DNA of 6,088 nucleotides, from assembly GCA_023406965.1 (NCBI GenBank), contig JAEXTI010000134.1:1-6088 (forward strand). Reading direction: 5' to 3'. Both the position numbers and the translations under genes were made by a program. Shown piece by piece: positions 5,158 through 6,088 of this stretch. Under the pieces are notes generated by a model. That model saw only the letters and a list, made by a program, of their open reading frames with translations, did no database searches and was not told the origin of the DNA. How positions within the stretch are numbered: position 1 is the first letter of the stretch; every line of letters begins with the position of its first letter. Source of the stretch: Chloroflexota bacterium (lineage in GTDB: Bacteria; Chloroflexota; Anaerolineae; Anaerolineales; Anaerolineaceae).

Positions 5158-6088
5158 GTGGCTGAGAAAAAAGGCATTCCCCTCACTTCCGTAGCCGGTT
5201 TTCCGGCAAATGTGGCTGCCAAATTGGCGGAGTTGTGGATTACAACCGCTGAAGAACTGGCCGGAGCCGCCGTCCAGGAAGACGGCCTGGCCGGTCTGGC
5301 CGGATTCACCGGGCTGGACGAAGCCGAAATGACCCGCCTGGTCGAGCTGGCCCAGGCCGCCCTACCGCCCAGCGTGTCCTTTGCCCCCGGTGATATCGAC
5401 CGTCACGGGCTGGGTGCCCTGGACGAGCCTCCAACCGAGCCCCCCGGCGAAGAGCCGGCTCGCTTTGCCCCTTTACCCCCCGCCGTTGACTTGCACGGCC
5501 GGTTGCCTGGCGTTCGCAACCAGGGCCAACGCGGGAGTTGTGTCGCCTTTGCTTGCACTGCCGTGCGTGAAATGCTCCTGGGCCAGCAATCCACCCAGGG
5601 CGATCTTTCCGAGCAGTTCCTCTACTGGAATGCCAAACAACACGACGGCTACCCTGGAGAAGGCACCTATGTTCACCTGGCTATGGGCCTGCTCAAATCC
5701 GATGGAATTTGCCCCGAAACCGTCTGGCCTTATGTTCCCACCCCCATTCCTGGAAACATCGGTCAGGACCCGCCACCGCCCGATGCACGCAGCAAGGCCT
5801 TGCCCTACAAGATCACCGATACGCAAAAAATTACCTCTACCTGGGTGGATTCGATCCGCGAAGTGCTGGCGGAGGAACGCCCGGTGGCCTTTGCCGTCCC
5901 CGTTTACACCTACTGGTTCTCCGAACCCGCCCGCTCGACCGGCGACATCCGTCTGCCGCTGCCCACCGATCACAAAGAAGGCGGTCATGCCATGTGTATG
6001 GTGGGCTATGAACAGGATGCCACCGCCCCCGGCGGAGGAGTCTTCTTGGTACGCAATAGTTGGGGAACCGGCTGGGCCGGGAACAACA
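5158..6088 (+). CDS. Papain-like (C1) cysteine protease with N-terminal helix-hairpin-helix domain, 3' partial
   Basis: The frame is open from GTG 5158 to the right edge (310 residues visible). Residues ~8-70 look like a compact DUF4332-type helix-hairpin-helix module: SVAGFPANVAAKLAELWITT (11-30), then a second helical repeat with LAGLAGFTGLDEAEMTRL (44-61). A Pro/Glu-rich linker (~90-108) follows. The protease part begins LPGVRNQGQRGSCVAFA: Q122 is the oxyanion glutamine and C128 the nucleophile. H277 (GGHAMCMVGY) and N300 (RNSWGTGW) complete the catalytic set, so it should be active. The cysteine that papain places three residues before the nucleophile is R125 here, and no signal peptide is seen; both fit a protein that works in the cytoplasm rather than a secreted, disulfide-bonded one. 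No long inhibitory propeptide precedes the domain. The end is cut just after the NSWG block, so probably only a short tail of the protease domain, plus any further domains, is missing. Protease assignment is firm; the N-terminal domain call is moderate. Confidence 0.92.
   Translation, partial: MAEKKGIPLTSVAGFPANVAAKLAELWITTAEELAGAAVQEDGLAGLAGFTGLDEAEMTRLVELAQAALPPSVSFAPGDIDRHGLGALDEPPTEPPGEEPARFAPLPPAVDLHGRLPGVRNQGQRGSCVAFACTAVREMLLGQQSTQGDLSEQFLYWNAKQHDGYPGEGTYVHLAMGLLKSDGICPETVWPYVPTPIPGNIGQDPPPPDARSKALPYKITDTQKITSTWVDSIREVLAEERPVAFAVPVYTYWFSEPARSTGDIRLPLPTDHKEGGHAMCMVGYEQDATAPGGGVFLVRNSWGTGWAGNN

Noticed and set aside
5473..5988. Open frame of 171 codons on the - strand opposite the papain-like gene
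   Set aside because: It is antisense to the intact catalytic motifs of the protease, with no family resemblance of its own.

Overview
The window reads as chromosomal DNA from a GC-rich, free-living bacterium. The best guess is a member of the Chloroflexota (Anaerolineae-like). This rests on the gene mix: an FtsZ leading an operon of exported, lineage-specific envelope proteins, a TIM-barrel glycosidase-like protein, and a caspase-like plus papain-like protease pair. The taxonomic call is inference from protein style, because no rRNA or other marker is present. All genes lie on the + strand.

Region 1 (1-3280) is a tight five-gene run. It starts with the C-terminal ~90% of an FtsZ, cut by the left edge. 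Next come a 72-aa soluble protein of unknown function, a 72-aa membrane protein of unknown function, an exported TIM-barrel protein that resembles a glycoside hydrolase but has lost both catalytic glutamates, and a membrane-anchored protein that looks like a degenerate LytR-CpsA-Psr (LCP) domain. Gaps between genes are only 10, 14, 2 and 15 bases, and the run ends in a strong intrinsic terminator at 3235-3280. The layout suggests a cell-division/envelope operon in which several members look like non-catalytic derivatives of enzymes.

Region 2 (3218-3607) is 390 bases, AT-rich and without a convincing gene. It holds the operon terminator, a second hairpin, a second terminator-like hairpin with a T-run, and several candidate -10 boxes. 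One arrangement of these would give a ~90-nt small RNA. The rest must contain the leader of the next transcription unit.

Region 3 (3614-6088) encodes two cysteine proteases of unrelated folds, 77 bases apart. The first is a 488-aa clan CD (caspase/gingipain/CHAT-like) protease with an intact His-Cys dyad and no signal peptide. The second is a papain-like (C1) protease with an N-terminal helix-hairpin-helix (DUF4332-like) domain, an intact Gln-Cys-His-Asn set and no signal peptide; it runs off the right edge. Two apparently cytoplasmic proteases encoded together, one carrying a likely interaction module, is the part most likely to be an undescribed system, for example a regulated-proteolysis or conflict module. 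That role is inference, and the deciding genes probably lie beyond the right edge.
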